Below are positions 1-5,878 of a stretch of 6,570 nucleotides of DNA, piece by piece; within the stretch, counting starts at the first letter, position 1; the number at the start of each line of letters is the position of its first letter. The stretch is from Phycisphaeraceae bacterium (lineage in GTDB: Bacteria > Planctomycetota > Phycisphaerae > Phycisphaerales > UBA1924), in contig WUAJ01000133.1 of assembly GCA_009827215.1 (NCBI GenBank), forward strand, positions 1 through 6,570, read 5' to 3'. Both the position numbers and the translations under genes were made by a program. Below the pieces are notes generated by a model, which was given only the letters and a program-made list of their open reading frames with translations, was not told the origin of the DNA and ran no database searches.

Positions 1-54
1 CCTGTCGATCGGAATCGGCAGGTTGAACGAAGGCGTACGGCGAGGTAAAGACCA
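1..54 (+). other. Upstream flank, presumably the end of rplC (L3), reading frame unresolved
   Basis: By the conserved gene order the gene ending here should be rplC (L3). I cannot confirm it, because too little is present. Frame 1 runs open to a TAA at 46-48 that overlaps the L4 ribosome binding site, a common arrangement, but its Arg codons (several CGG and AGG) are unlike the CGT/CGC of the neighbours. Frame 3 stops at 24-26, and frame 2 runs on into L4. None gives a tail I recognise as L3. The GAGGT at 42-46 is a good Shine-Dalgarno site eight bases ahead of the L4 ATG. Confidence 0.3.
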
Positions 55-732
55 ATGGATGTCCCCGTCTACACAATGAGTGGTGAGTCCGCAGGCACGA
101 TGTCTGTCGATGAGATCGCACTCGGCGAGACAATCAACGCAGACCTGATCAAGCAGGCGTTCGTGATGTATCATGCGAACCAGCGTCAGGGTTCGGCGCG
201 CTCCAAAACGCGCTCGATGGGTTCGTTGACTGGCAAGAAAATGTACAAACAAAAAGGTACGGGCAACGCTCGCCACGGCGACAAGAAAGCCCCGATCTTC
301 CGTGGTGGTGGACACGCAAAGGCCAAGCGTCGCACGCGTGAAGACTACCACAAGAGCATGCCGATCAAGATGCGTCGCAAAGCAAACCGCAACGCGCTGC
401 TCGCCAAGCTCGTGGACCAGGAAGTCAAGGTTATTGACGGCCTGACCTTCGACGCTCCAAAGACCAAAGCATTCAAAGACTTCCTCAGCAACATCGGGAT
501 CGACAAGTCCGCGCTTCTCGCGCTGTCTCCAGATGCTGAAAAGAGCAAGAACGCTCGTTTGAGTGCTCGCAACATTGACGGCGTTGCGATGTGCAAAGCT
601 GACCAGCTCAACGCATACGAGATGCTCAACAATCGTTACCTCGTGATCGACAAGGCTGATCTCGAAGCTTGGCTCAATGGTCCGAGCTCGCAGACCGGCA
701 AGATCGTCCGGAATGAAGGAGGGCAGGCGTAA
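55..732 (+). CDS. rplD: 50S ribosomal protein L4
   Basis: L4 binds 23S rRNA early in 50S assembly, and its extended loop lines the peptide exit tunnel. The loop is recognisable at residues 61-75, with KQKGTG at 65-70; Lys67 matches E. coli Lys63, where mutation is known to give macrolide resistance. The usual GGG follows at 84-86, but the next stretch reads HAKAKRRTREDY instead of the common GP-x-PRDY type, and a very basic helix MPIKMRRKANRNALLAKL follows. The C-terminal half has the expected APKTKAFKDFL and SARNIDG segments. At 225 residues it is about 25 longer than E. coli L4, partly through a short C-terminal tail. The ATG at 55 has a GAGGT site eight bases upstream. Its stop overlaps the L23 start (TAATG). 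In E. coli, L4 also represses the S10 operon through a leader ahead of rpsJ, which lies outside this window. Confidence 0.97.
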   Translation: MDVPVYTMSGESAGTMSVDEIALGETINADLIKQAFVMYHANQRQGSARSKTRSMGSLTGKKMYKQKGTGNARHGDKKAPIFRGGGHAKAKRRTREDYHKSMPIKMRRKANRNALLAKLVDQEVKVIDGLTFDAPKTKAFKDFLSNIGIDKSALLALSPDAEKSKNARLSARNIDGVAMCKADQLNAYEMLNNRYLVIDKADLEAWLNGPSSQTGKIVRNEGGQA

Positions 733-1013
733 TGCTCGAGCCACACTACATTCTTCGTAAACCACTCCTGACCGAAAAAAGCACAGAGCGCATGGAAGAA
801 GCCAATGTGTACGCTTTCGAGGTCGATCGTCGTGCGACCAAAGACGAGATCAAAGCTGCTGTCGAGCAGGCCTATGGCGTCAAGGTTGTAAAGATCAATA
901 CCCAGGTCCGCAAGGGCGGCTCGCGTCGCTTCCGCTACGGCAAGGTTGCCGAAGCTAGTTGGAAGCGTGCGATGGTCCGGATCGCTGATGGAGACGCCAT
1001 CGAGCTCTTCTGA
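732..1013 (+). CDS. rplW: 50S ribosomal protein L23
   Basis: L23 sits at the exit of the 50S peptide tunnel and forms the docking site for trigger factor and signal recognition particle. The 93-residue product is close to the family norm (about 95-100). It starts with the typical block ILRKPLLTEKST (residues 7-18), then YAFEVDRRATKDEIKAAVEQ and YGVKVVKINT, the alternating strand and helix of the L23 fold. The flexible central loop is Arg-rich (KGGSRRFRYGK), and the end WKRAMVRIADGDAIELF is the usual last strand. An AAGGAGG at 716-722, nine bases before the ATG and inside the end of L4, is one of the strongest ribosome binding sites in the window. The one-base overlap with L4 suggests translational coupling. 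Confidence 0.98.
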   Translation: MLEPHYILRKPLLTEKSTERMEEANVYAFEVDRRATKDEIKAAVEQAYGVKVVKINTQVRKGGSRRFRYGKVAEASWKRAMVRIADGDAIELF

Positions 1014-1039
1014 GTTTGGTGAGAAAGGAATAGCAAGCT

Positions 1040-1897
1040 ATGGCCATTCGAGTCTATAAACCAACCAGCGCCGGGCGACGCAACGCGTCGGTGAACCTCA
1101 ATGAGGCAGTCACCAAGAAGACCCCTGAGAAGTCGCTGCTGAAGCCATTGTCCAAGAAGGGTGGTCGTAACCACCAGGGCAAGATCACTGTTCGCGGTCG
1201 TGGTGGGGGTGCCAAGCGCATGTACCGCCAGATCGATTTCGCTCGTCGCGACCGCGACGGGATCGTCGGGACTGTGAAGGGGATCGAGTATGATCCGAAT
1301 CGCAGCTGCCACATCGCGCTCATTGAGTACGCGGACGGCGTTAAGCGTTACATCCTCGCTCCGAACAAGCTTACAGACGGCGATACCGTTGAGAGCTCGT
1401 CCACCGAAGCGATCGAGCCGAGCATCGGCGCCTGCATGCAGCTCAAGCACATCCCATCTGGTATGAATGTGCACTGCATCGAGCTCCGTCCAGGTGGCGG
1501 CGGCAAACTCTGCCGAAGCGCCGGTATGTCTGCTCGCTTGACCAACAAGGAAGAAAAATACGCGACGATCGTCATGCCTTCGGGTGAGACCCGTCGCGTT
1601 CCTATTGAGTGCCGAGCAACGATTGGTGTTGTTGGAAACTCGGATCACCAGAACCGTCGTCTCGGTAAAGCTGGTATCTCTCGTCACCTCGGTCGTCGTC
1701 CGAAGACTCGTGGTGTGGCGATGAGTCACCACGCTCACCCGCTTGGTGGCGGTGATGGTCGCAGTAAGGGTGGTCGTGCACCTGTGAGCAAGTCAGGCAC
1801 TTTCTCAAAGGGTGGCGGTACTCGTAATCGGAACAAGCCGTCGCAGGATCTCATCATCCGCCGTCGTAAGAGCAAGCGTTACGGACAGCTCAAGTAA
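1040..1897 (+). CDS. rplB: 50S ribosomal protein L2
   Basis: L2 is a primary 23S rRNA binding protein needed for subunit association, tRNA binding and peptidyl transferase activity. At 285 residues it is slightly longer than E. coli L2 (273). Family blocks visible in order are GGRNHQGKITVRGRGGGAKR (41-60), EYDPNR (83-88), the RYILAP strand (103-108), and the C-terminal RRLGKAGISRHLGRRPKTRGVAM (206-228). The functional loop reads HHAHPLGGGDGR (230-241). His233 aligns with the essential E. coli His229, but the preceding Asp is Ala232 and the second His of HPH is Leu235. A Gly/Lys/Arg-rich tail ending RRRKSKR follows. AAAGGAA at 1024-1030 lies nine bases before the ATG. Spacing is 26 bases from L23 and 18 bases to S19. 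Confidence 0.98.
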   Translation: MAIRVYKPTSAGRRNASVNLNEAVTKKTPEKSLLKPLSKKGGRNHQGKITVRGRGGGAKRMYRQIDFARRDRDGIVGTVKGIEYDPNRSCHIALIEYADGVKRYILAPNKLTDGDTVESSSTEAIEPSIGACMQLKHIPSGMNVHCIELRPGGGGKLCRSAGMSARLTNKEEKYATIVMPSGETRRVPIECRATIGVVGNSDHQNRRLGKAGISRHLGRRPKTRGVAMSHHAHPLGGGDGRSKGGRAPVSKSGTFSKGGGTRNRNKPSQDLIIRRRKSKRYGQLK

Positions 1898-1915
1898 GCA
1901 TAAAGGGATTAGACG

Positions 1916-2197
1916 ATGTCAAGAAGTCTCAAAAAAGGCCCATATGTCGATGAGAAGCTTTACCGCAAGGTGGAGAAGCTCGAAGCTGCCGGCGAGAAGA
2001 AGCCCATCAAGACTTGGGCTCGTGCATGCACGGTGGTTCCGGAGTTCATCGGACACACATTCCAGGTCCACAACGGACGCTCGTTCATCGATGTGTTCGT
2101 TACTGAGGACATGGTCGGCCACAAGCTGGGTGAGTTCTCCAACACGCGTACCTTCCGTGGTCACACGAACAAGAAGGAAGGGCTCAAGTCACGCTAA
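1916..2197 (+). CDS. rpsS: 30S ribosomal protein S19
   Basis: S19 sits in the head of the 30S subunit, pairs with S13 and contacts 16S rRNA near the A site and the intersubunit bridges. The product is 93 residues, the usual length, and nearly every landmark is present: SRSLKKGPYVDEKL at the start, KKPIKTWAR in the middle, then GHTFQVHNGRSFIDVFVTEDMVGHKLGEF, read in pieces across residues 46-76, and TRTFRGH near the end. An AAAGGGA at 1902-1908 lies seven bases before the ATG. A similar AAGGGAT precedes L22, the next gene, 22 bases downstream of the S19 stop. Confidence 0.98.
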   Translation: MSRSLKKGPYVDEKLYRKVEKLEAAGEKKPIKTWARACTVVPEFIGHTFQVHNGRSFIDVFVTEDMVGHKLGEFSNTRTFRGHTNKKEGLKSR

Positions 2198-2206
2198 GCG
2201 TTGACC

Positions 2207-2213
2207 AAGGGAT
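2207..2213 (+). promoter_or_regulatory. Ribosome binding site that fixes the long L22 start
   Basis: AAGGGAT lies six bases ahead of the ATG at 2220. The only later in-frame ATG before the L22 body (2397) has no comparable site ahead of it. This supports translation of the full N-terminal extension of L22. Confidence 0.75.
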
Positions 2214-2219
2214 AAAGCC

Positions 2220-2765
2220 ATGAAACTTAGATCAGACGAACTCAAGAAACGCGCAGCACAGGTCGGCGTGACCGAAGAGCAGCTTGTTCAAGCAGTCTCC
2301 GGTCAATCGCTGAGCGAGAAGGCCGCGGGATCAGCAGTCAAGAACTGGCTCGCAGGTCGTGACCATCCACGCTGCCGTCGTGCAGATATCGAAGCGATGG
2401 CAACCGCTGTCGGTTGTCTTCCAAAGGACATCTCAAAGTTCACTTCTCAGGTCCGCAACCATCGCGGGAGCCAGAAGAAGGCAAAGCTTGTTGTGGACAT
2501 GATCCGTGGCAAGTCGATCGATGAAGCGACCCAGATGCTCCAGTTCTCGACCAAGCGTGCTTCGGTCAATATCGGCAAAGCACTCCTCGCTGCACAAGCG
2601 GATGCTGAGCAACTCGGTGCTGACACGGGCGAGCTCTTCGTGAGCGAAGCAACCGTGGATCGTGCAACCCACATCAAGCGGTTCCGTCCAAAAGATCGCG
2701 GCCGAGCACACCCAATCCTCAAGCGTACAAGCCACATTACTGTTTCAGTTCAGGAGCGTAGCTAA
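2220..2765 (+). CDS. rplV: 50S ribosomal protein L22 with N-terminal HTH-like extension
   Basis: L22 binds 23S rRNA and sends a beta hairpin into the exit tunnel beside L4. The L22 body occupies about residues 74-181: QVRNHRGSQKKAKLVVDMIRGK, then a helix STKRASVNIGKALLAAQADAE, and the tunnel hairpin KRFRPKDRGRAHPILKRTSHI around residues 153-173, which matches E. coli closely. The total of 181 residues is far above the usual 110-120, because about 73 residues precede the body. That extension looks like a small helical DNA-binding-type domain: ELKKRAAQVGVTEEQL, then AVKNWLAGRDHP, then ADIEAMATAVGCLPKDI, which resembles a Cro/XRE helix-turn-helix. Codon use matches the neighbours, there is no frame break, and the start has a good ribosome binding site. 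The stop overlaps the S3 start (TAATG). The extension could contact rRNA rather than DNA; its function is unknown to me. Confidence 0.95.
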   Translation: MKLRSDELKKRAAQVGVTEEQLVQAVSGQSLSEKAAGSAVKNWLAGRDHPRCRRADIEAMATAVGCLPKDISKFTSQVRNHRGSQKKAKLVVDMIRGKSIDEATQMLQFSTKRASVNIGKALLAAQADAEQLGADTGELFVSEATVDRATHIKRFRPKDRGRAHPILKRTSHITVSVQERS

Positions 2766-3466
2766 TGGGACAAAAAAGTCATCCATTCGGACTTCGACTC
2801 GGTGTTACGGAAGCCCACCGCTCACGCTGGTATGCTCCGAAGGCTCTCTACGGCGAGCTCCTCGTCGAAGACGAGAAGATCCGTCAGTACCTCAACAAGC
2901 GTCTGAACCAGACTCCGCCTAGCGCGTCGGTTTCTGACATCCACATTGAGCGTACTCGCGAAGAACTAAAGATCATCGTTCGGACCGCTCGTCCAGGTAT
3001 CGTGATTGGTCCCAAGGGATCCGAGATCGATCGCATGACCGAAGAGCTCCGTTACATGACTGGTCGGAAGGTTGCGATCTCTGTTGTGGAGATCCGTGAG
3101 CCTGACCTTGAAGCGCAGCTTGTCGCAGACGGTGTTGCTGAACAGCTCAAGAAGCGTATGGGATTCCGCCGCGTCCTCAAGATGCGTGCTGAGAATGTCA
3201 TGAACGCTGGTGCTCAGGGTGTGAAGATCCAGGTCGCTGGTCGTCTTGGTGGTGCGGAAATGAGCCGCCGTCTTGATGTGCGTCTTGGATCGCTTCCGCT
3301 GTCGACGCTTCAAGCGAATATCAACTACGGCTTTTCTGAGAGCCACACTACTTACGGTGTTCTGGGCGTCAAGGTCTGGATCTACAAGGGTGTGTACTCG
3401 ACTCAGGAAGAAGAGAATCAATCTAACGCGGCAGGTGCCCGCGCTCGTGCTCGAGGTCGCCGTTAA
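2765..3466 (+). CDS. rpsC: 30S ribosomal protein S3
   Basis: S3 lies at the mRNA entry channel on the 30S head with S4 and S5. The 233-residue product begins MGQKSHPFGLRLG as expected. A type II KH domain follows, with its GPKG loop at residues 82-85, and the C-terminal signature is AGRLGGAEMSRR (158-169). FRRVLK (134-139) carries Arg135, Arg136 and Lys139, matching the E. coli residues R131, R132 and K135 reported for mRNA unwinding. After PLSTL the sequence reads QANINYG where E. coli has RADIDY. The protein ends in an Ala/Arg tail (GARARARGRR), a length-variable region in the family. AGGAG at 2752-2756 lies eight bases before the ATG, which overlaps the L22 stop by one base. Confidence 0.98.
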   Translation: MGQKSHPFGLRLGVTEAHRSRWYAPKALYGELLVEDEKIRQYLNKRLNQTPPSASVSDIHIERTREELKIIVRTARPGIVIGPKGSEIDRMTEELRYMTGRKVAISVVEIREPDLEAQLVADGVAEQLKKRMGFRRVLKMRAENVMNAGAQGVKIQVAGRLGGAEMSRRLDVRLGSLPLSTLQANINYGFSESHTTYGVLGVKVWIYKGVYSTQEEENQSNAAGARARARGRR

Positions 3467-3513
3467 TCGTCGGCTGCTTCAAGCGGTTTATTGGAAAGTA
3501 AAAGGACTCAGAT

Positions 3514-3939
3514 ATGCCTCCTTATAAAATACCAAAGCGTGTCAAGCACCGTAAAGAGTTCCGTCGTCGCCGTGATCGTAAAGCGACCAAGGGCAACTAT
3601 GTTGCTTTCGGCGAGTTCGGTCTTCAGGCGCTCGAAGGCTGCTGGCTCAAGAGCAACTGTATCGAAGCGGGTCGTGTGACATGTCAGCACTTCCTCAAGC
3701 GTGAAGGCAAGCTGTTCATCCGTGTGTTCCCGGACAAGCCGATCTCCAAGAAGCCACTCGAAACTCGTATGGGTAAGGGTAAGGCTGATGTGGATTACTG
3801 GGCGGCACGCGTTCGTCCCGGCACGATCCTCTACGAGCTTGCAGGTGTCAGTGAAGTTCGCGCCAAGGGAGCATTCGCCCGTGTCGCGATGAAGATGCCG
3901 ATCAAGTGTCGGATGGTCAACCGTCGGATCGAGGCATAA
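3514..3939 (+). CDS. rplP: 50S ribosomal protein L16
   Basis: L16 binds near the A-site tRNA elbow on the 50S subunit and is needed for late assembly. The product is 141 residues (E. coli 136). Visible blocks are KRVKHRKEFRRRRDRK at the basic N-terminus, VAFGEFGLQAL (30-40), GKLFIRVFPDKPISKKPLETRMGKGK (split over residues 65-90), and YWAARVRPGTILYEL. Arg85, in the RMGKGK block, matches E. coli Arg81, which is hydroxylated there by YcfD. The IEAGRVTCQHF segment differs from the commoner IEAARRAM form. AAAGGA at 3501-3506 is seven bases before the ATG. A 47-base spacer separates it from S3, and L29 follows seven bases after the stop. Confidence 0.98.
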   Translation: MPPYKIPKRVKHRKEFRRRRDRKATKGNYVAFGEFGLQALEGCWLKSNCIEAGRVTCQHFLKREGKLFIRVFPDKPISKKPLETRMGKGKADVDYWAARVRPGTILYELAGVSEVRAKGAFARVAMKMPIKCRMVNRRIEA

Positions 3940-3946
3940 GGGGCTG

Positions 3947-4147
3947 ATGATGACTGGTGCAGAAGTAAAAGCATTGAAAGACGAAGAGATCGTGGTCGAG
4001 CTCGGTCGTCTCCGCAGTTCGCTGATGGCGATGCGGAACAAGAGCGTGACCGAGAAGATCGAAGACACCTCGCAGTTTGGCAAAATCCGTAAGGACATCG
4101 CCAGGCTCCTGACCGAGCAGACCGCGCGGAACAACAAAGACTCCTGA
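3947..4147 (+). CDS. rpmC: 50S ribosomal protein L29
   Basis: L29 is a small two-helix protein next to L23 at the tunnel exit. The 66-residue product fits the family in length and pattern: a first helix with KALKDEEIVVELGRLRSSL, then MRNKSVTEKIEDTSQFGKIR, and the signature IRKDIARLLTEQ near the end. Two consecutive ATG codons stand at 3947 and 3950. The purine run AAGGGG at 3938-3943 overlaps the L16 stop and could serve either one, so the true protein may be one residue shorter. S17 follows almost directly, with its ribosome binding site overlapping the L29 stop. Confidence 0.95.
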   Translation: MMTGAEVKALKDEEIVVELGRLRSSLMAMRNKSVTEKIEDTSQFGKIRKDIARLLTEQTARNNKDS

Positions 4148-4150
4148 GGA
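4146..4150 (+). promoter_or_regulatory. Ribosome binding site that decides the S17 start
   Basis: GAGGA overlaps the TGA stop of L29 and lies five bases before the ATG at 4156. The earlier in-frame ATG at 4150 begins within this site and has no site of its own, so 4156 is preferred. Confidence 0.65.
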
Positions 4151-4155
4151 TGACC

Positions 4156-4416
4156 ATGAGCGATACCGAAATCAAAGGTGCAAAGATTGGCGTGGTGGAG
4201 ACCGACACTCGGGATAAGTCCCGCAAAGTGGTGATCCATTACAAAGCCCCGCACCCAAAGTATGGCAAGTTCGTGAGCAAGCGCACTGTGATGCATGTTC
4301 ATGATGAAAACAATGAGTCGCATACAGGCGACGTAGTCGAGATCGTGCAGTGTCGCCCGGTCTCGAAAACCAAGAGCTGGAAAATCTCGAAGATTATCGA
4401 GAAGCGCAGCATGTGA
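4156..4416 (+). CDS. rpsQ: 30S ribosomal protein S17
   Basis: S17 is a primary binding protein for the 5' domain of 16S rRNA with an OB fold. From the preferred start it has 86 residues, as in the family. Landmarks are GVVETDTRDKSRKVVIHY (the first two strands), HPKYGKFVSKRTVMHVHDEN (residues 33-51, interrupted here only by the limit on quoting), and the family signature GDVVEIVQCRPVSKTKSW at 58-75. The alternative ATG at 4150 would add two residues, but it overlaps the ribosome binding site. The gene is eight bases from L29, and 48 bases separate it from L14. Confidence 0.97.
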   Translation: MSDTEIKGAKIGVVETDTRDKSRKVVIHYKAPHPKYGKFVSKRTVMHVHDENNESHTGDVVEIVQCRPVSKTKSWKISKIIEKRSM

Positions 4417-4423
4417 TCAGACC

Positions 4424-4436
4424 CCTCGGCATGAGG
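4424..4436 (+). other. Weak hairpin in the S17-L14 spacer
   Basis: CCTC (4424-4427) and GAGG (4433-4436) can pair around a five-base loop, and flanking GA/TC could extend the stem across a bulge. No T run follows, so it is not a terminator of the usual kind. It may be chance. Confidence 0.25.
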
Positions 4437-4464
4437 TCGAGGTTTAGGAAGAAGGCAGGGCAAA

Positions 4465-4851
4465 ATGCTCCAGCAAGAATCCAGATGTGAAGTCGCGGAC
4501 AACTCAGGCGCCAAAGTCGCTTATGTTATCCGTGTGTACGGCGGATCCACGCGTCGCGACGGTCAGACCCGTCGTCAAGCGTTCATCGGCGACAAGGTCC
4601 TCGTGAGTGTCAAGAAAGCACTCCCCGGGTCAGAGGTAAAGACTGGTGAGAAGTACAAGGCAGTCCTTGTCCGCACCGCCAAGCCAACCCGCCGTAAGGA
4701 TGGTTCGTATGTGAAGTTCGATTCGACCGCGGTCGTCCTCATCAATGATGATGGCAACCCGAAGGGCACCCGTATCTTCGGCCCGGTCGCTCGTGAACTC
4801 CGCGAACGCAACTACATGAAGATTGTGTCCCTCGCACCGGAGGTTGTGTGA
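4465..4851 (+). CDS. rplN: 50S ribosomal protein L14
   Basis: L14 sits at the subunit interface next to L19 and forms bridge B8. It is 128 residues against 123 in E. coli. Visible blocks are MLQQESRCEVADNSGAK, the GGS of the second loop (residues 26-28), VKKALPGSEVKTGEKYKAV, the RRKDGSYVKFD strand, and GTRIFGPVARELR (101-113) with SLAPEVV at the end. Between GGS and IGD the sequence reads TRRDGQTRRQAF, six residues longer than HRRYAG in E. coli. I recall similar insertions in Planctomycetota but cannot verify this here. Purine-rich AAGG (4452-4455) and AGGG (4457-4460) precede the ATG. The stop overlaps the L24 ATG (TGATG). Confidence 0.98.
   Translation: MLQQESRCEVADNSGAKVAYVIRVYGGSTRRDGQTRRQAFIGDKVLVSVKKALPGSEVKTGEKYKAVLVRTAKPTRRKDGSYVKFDSTAVVLINDDGNPKGTRIFGPVARELRERNYMKIVSLAPEVV
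4839..4844 (+). promoter_or_regulatory. Ribosome binding site that decides the L24 start
   Basis: GGAGGT inside the end of L14 lies six bases before the ATG at 4851. An in-frame GTG at 4848 would leave only three bases of spacing, so the ATG is preferred. Confidence 0.75.
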
Positions 4852-5183
4852 TGCCAAAGCATATTCGAACAGGCGATCAAGTCATGGTGACTTCCGGCGA
4901 CCACAAGGGTCAGAACGGAGAGGTCATCAAGATCCTCAACAAGACGGACAAGGTCATCGTCAAAGGTGTCAATATTAAGACCCGGCATGTGCGTCCGACC
5001 CAGATCAACCCAAAGGGTGGTGTGGTCAATAAGGAAATGCCTCTGCACATCTCTAATGTGAGTCCTGTGGTTGATGGCAAACCAACACGCGTGCGTTTCG
5101 AGACTCAGAAGGACGGCTCAAAGAATCGCGTCGCGGTTCGTAACGGCAAGTCACTCGGTCAGGTCAGCGGTCCTAACTCGTAA
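4851..5183 (+). CDS. rplX: 50S ribosomal protein L24
   Basis: L24 is an assembly-initiating protein that binds the 5' end of 23S rRNA. The 110-residue product has the KOW motif near its start (GDQVMVTSGDHKGQNGEVIK, residues 8-27), followed by VIVKGVNIKTRHVRPTQ and NPKGGVVNKEMPLHISNV, a common L24 block, and a basic C-terminus. The preferred ATG overlaps the L14 stop by one base and has a strong site, so coupling to L14 translation is likely. In E. coli, too, L14 and L24 lead the spc group. A 52-base spacer with a perfect hairpin follows before L5. Confidence 0.97.
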   Translation: MPKHIRTGDQVMVTSGDHKGQNGEVIKILNKTDKVIVKGVNIKTRHVRPTQINPKGGVVNKEMPLHISNVSPVVDGKPTRVRFETQKDGSKNRVAVRNGKSLGQVSGPNS

Positions 5184-5195
5184 TACAGAATCACA

Positions 5196-5218
5196 GTTCT
5201 CTGAAGTGTTCAGAGAAC
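5196..5218 (+). promoter_or_regulatory. Perfect 10-bp hairpin in the L24-L5 spacer
   Basis: GTTCTCTGAA (5196-5205) and TTCAGAGAAC (5209-5218) are exact reverse complements around a three-base GTG loop. The 3' arm ends five bases before the GGCGGAT that serves as the L5 ribosome binding site, and no T run follows, so it does not look like an intrinsic terminator. In E. coli the S8 repressor binds the spc mRNA at this same junction, but its target has an internal loop, whereas this stem is unbroken. A role in controlling L5 translation or in RNA processing is an inference. Confidence 0.6.
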
Positions 5219-5235
5219 CAAACGGCGGATAAGTC

Positions 5236-5859
5236 ATGGCGAAGAAAGACAAGTTCGATCAAGAAACACTCGACGCAGCAATGCAGGCCAACAAGCCTCG
5301 TATGCAGTCGATGTTCATGGACACTGTGCGTCCCAAGATTGCACAGGAGTTCGGGATCAAGAACACAATGGCGATGCCAAAGCTCGAGAAGATCACCCTC
5401 AATGTCAATGTGGGGCGTCACCTCGATGGTACCAAGATCCCAAATAATGTTCGTGAATCCGTACTTCATACGCTGACGACCATTACCGGTCAGAAGCCTG
5501 TGAAGATCGCTGCGAAGAAGTCGGTGTCGAACTTTAAGGTCCGTGAAGGCTACGAGACCGCGTTCAAGGTCACGCTCCGCCGTGATCACATGTGGCACTT
5601 CCTCGATCGTCTGATCAATCTCGCAACCCCTCGTATCAAGGACTTCCGTGGTCTGAACGACAAGGCGTTCGACCGTCAGGGGAGCTATTCGATGGGTCTG
5701 ACCGAGCAGGGTGTGTTCCCTGAGATCAACATGGCCGAGCAAGGGTTCACCCACGGCATGAACATCAACTTCTCATTCAGCAACTCCGATCCAAAGATGA
5801 GCCGATTCGTGCTTGCTGAGCTCGGGATGCCTTTCAAGAAGCCCGAAGCGAAGAAGTGA
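5236..5859 (+). CDS. rplE: 50S ribosomal protein L5
   Basis: L5 binds 5S rRNA and contacts the P-site tRNA and S13 across the subunit interface. The 207-residue product is longer than E. coli L5 (179), with extra residues at both ends: a charged N-terminal stretch of about 18 residues (MAKKDKFDQETLDAAMQA) and a short KKPEAKK tail. The core is standard: MPKLEKITLNVNVG (47-60), TGQKPVKIAAKKSVSNFKVREG (residues 84-105, quoted in part), KVTLRRDHMW, PRIKDFRGL (132-140) and the FPEINM strand. The GGCGGAT at 5224-5230 is the nearest ribosome binding site and is weaker than its neighbours'. Later in-frame ATGs lack sites, so the first ATG is kept. S14 follows after 19 bases. Confidence 0.97.
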   Translation: MAKKDKFDQETLDAAMQANKPRMQSMFMDTVRPKIAQEFGIKNTMAMPKLEKITLNVNVGRHLDGTKIPNNVRESVLHTLTTITGQKPVKIAAKKSVSNFKVREGYETAFKVTLRRDHMWHFLDRLINLATPRIKDFRGLNDKAFDRQGSYSMGLTEQGVFPEINMAEQGFTHGMNINFSFSNSDPKMSRFVLAELGMPFKKPEAKK

Positions 5860-5878
5860 GATTAGGAAGGACTGAGTA

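Noticed and set aside
935..1738. 267-residue open frame on the - strand opposite L23/L2
   Set aside because: It is antisense to two certain ribosomal genes, its composition (many Thr, Arg, Val, His) follows from their complement, and it resembles no family I know.
1812..2204. 130-residue + strand frame across the L2-S19 junction
   Set aside because: Ser/Arg-rich out-of-frame translation of L2 and S19; both real genes are unambiguous.
3508..4323. 271-residue open frame on the - strand opposite L16, L29 and S17
   Set aside because: It is a shadow of three certain genes, spanning their boundaries, with no recognisable domain and no convincing ribosome binding site.
5196..5218. Intrinsic terminator at the L24-L5 hairpin
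   Set aside because: The stem is perfect, but no T run follows and the operon continues with L5, S14 and S8, so termination is unlikely.
5191..5754. 187-residue - strand frame opposite L5
   Set aside because: Antisense to the L5 core and reads through the hairpin; no family resemblance.
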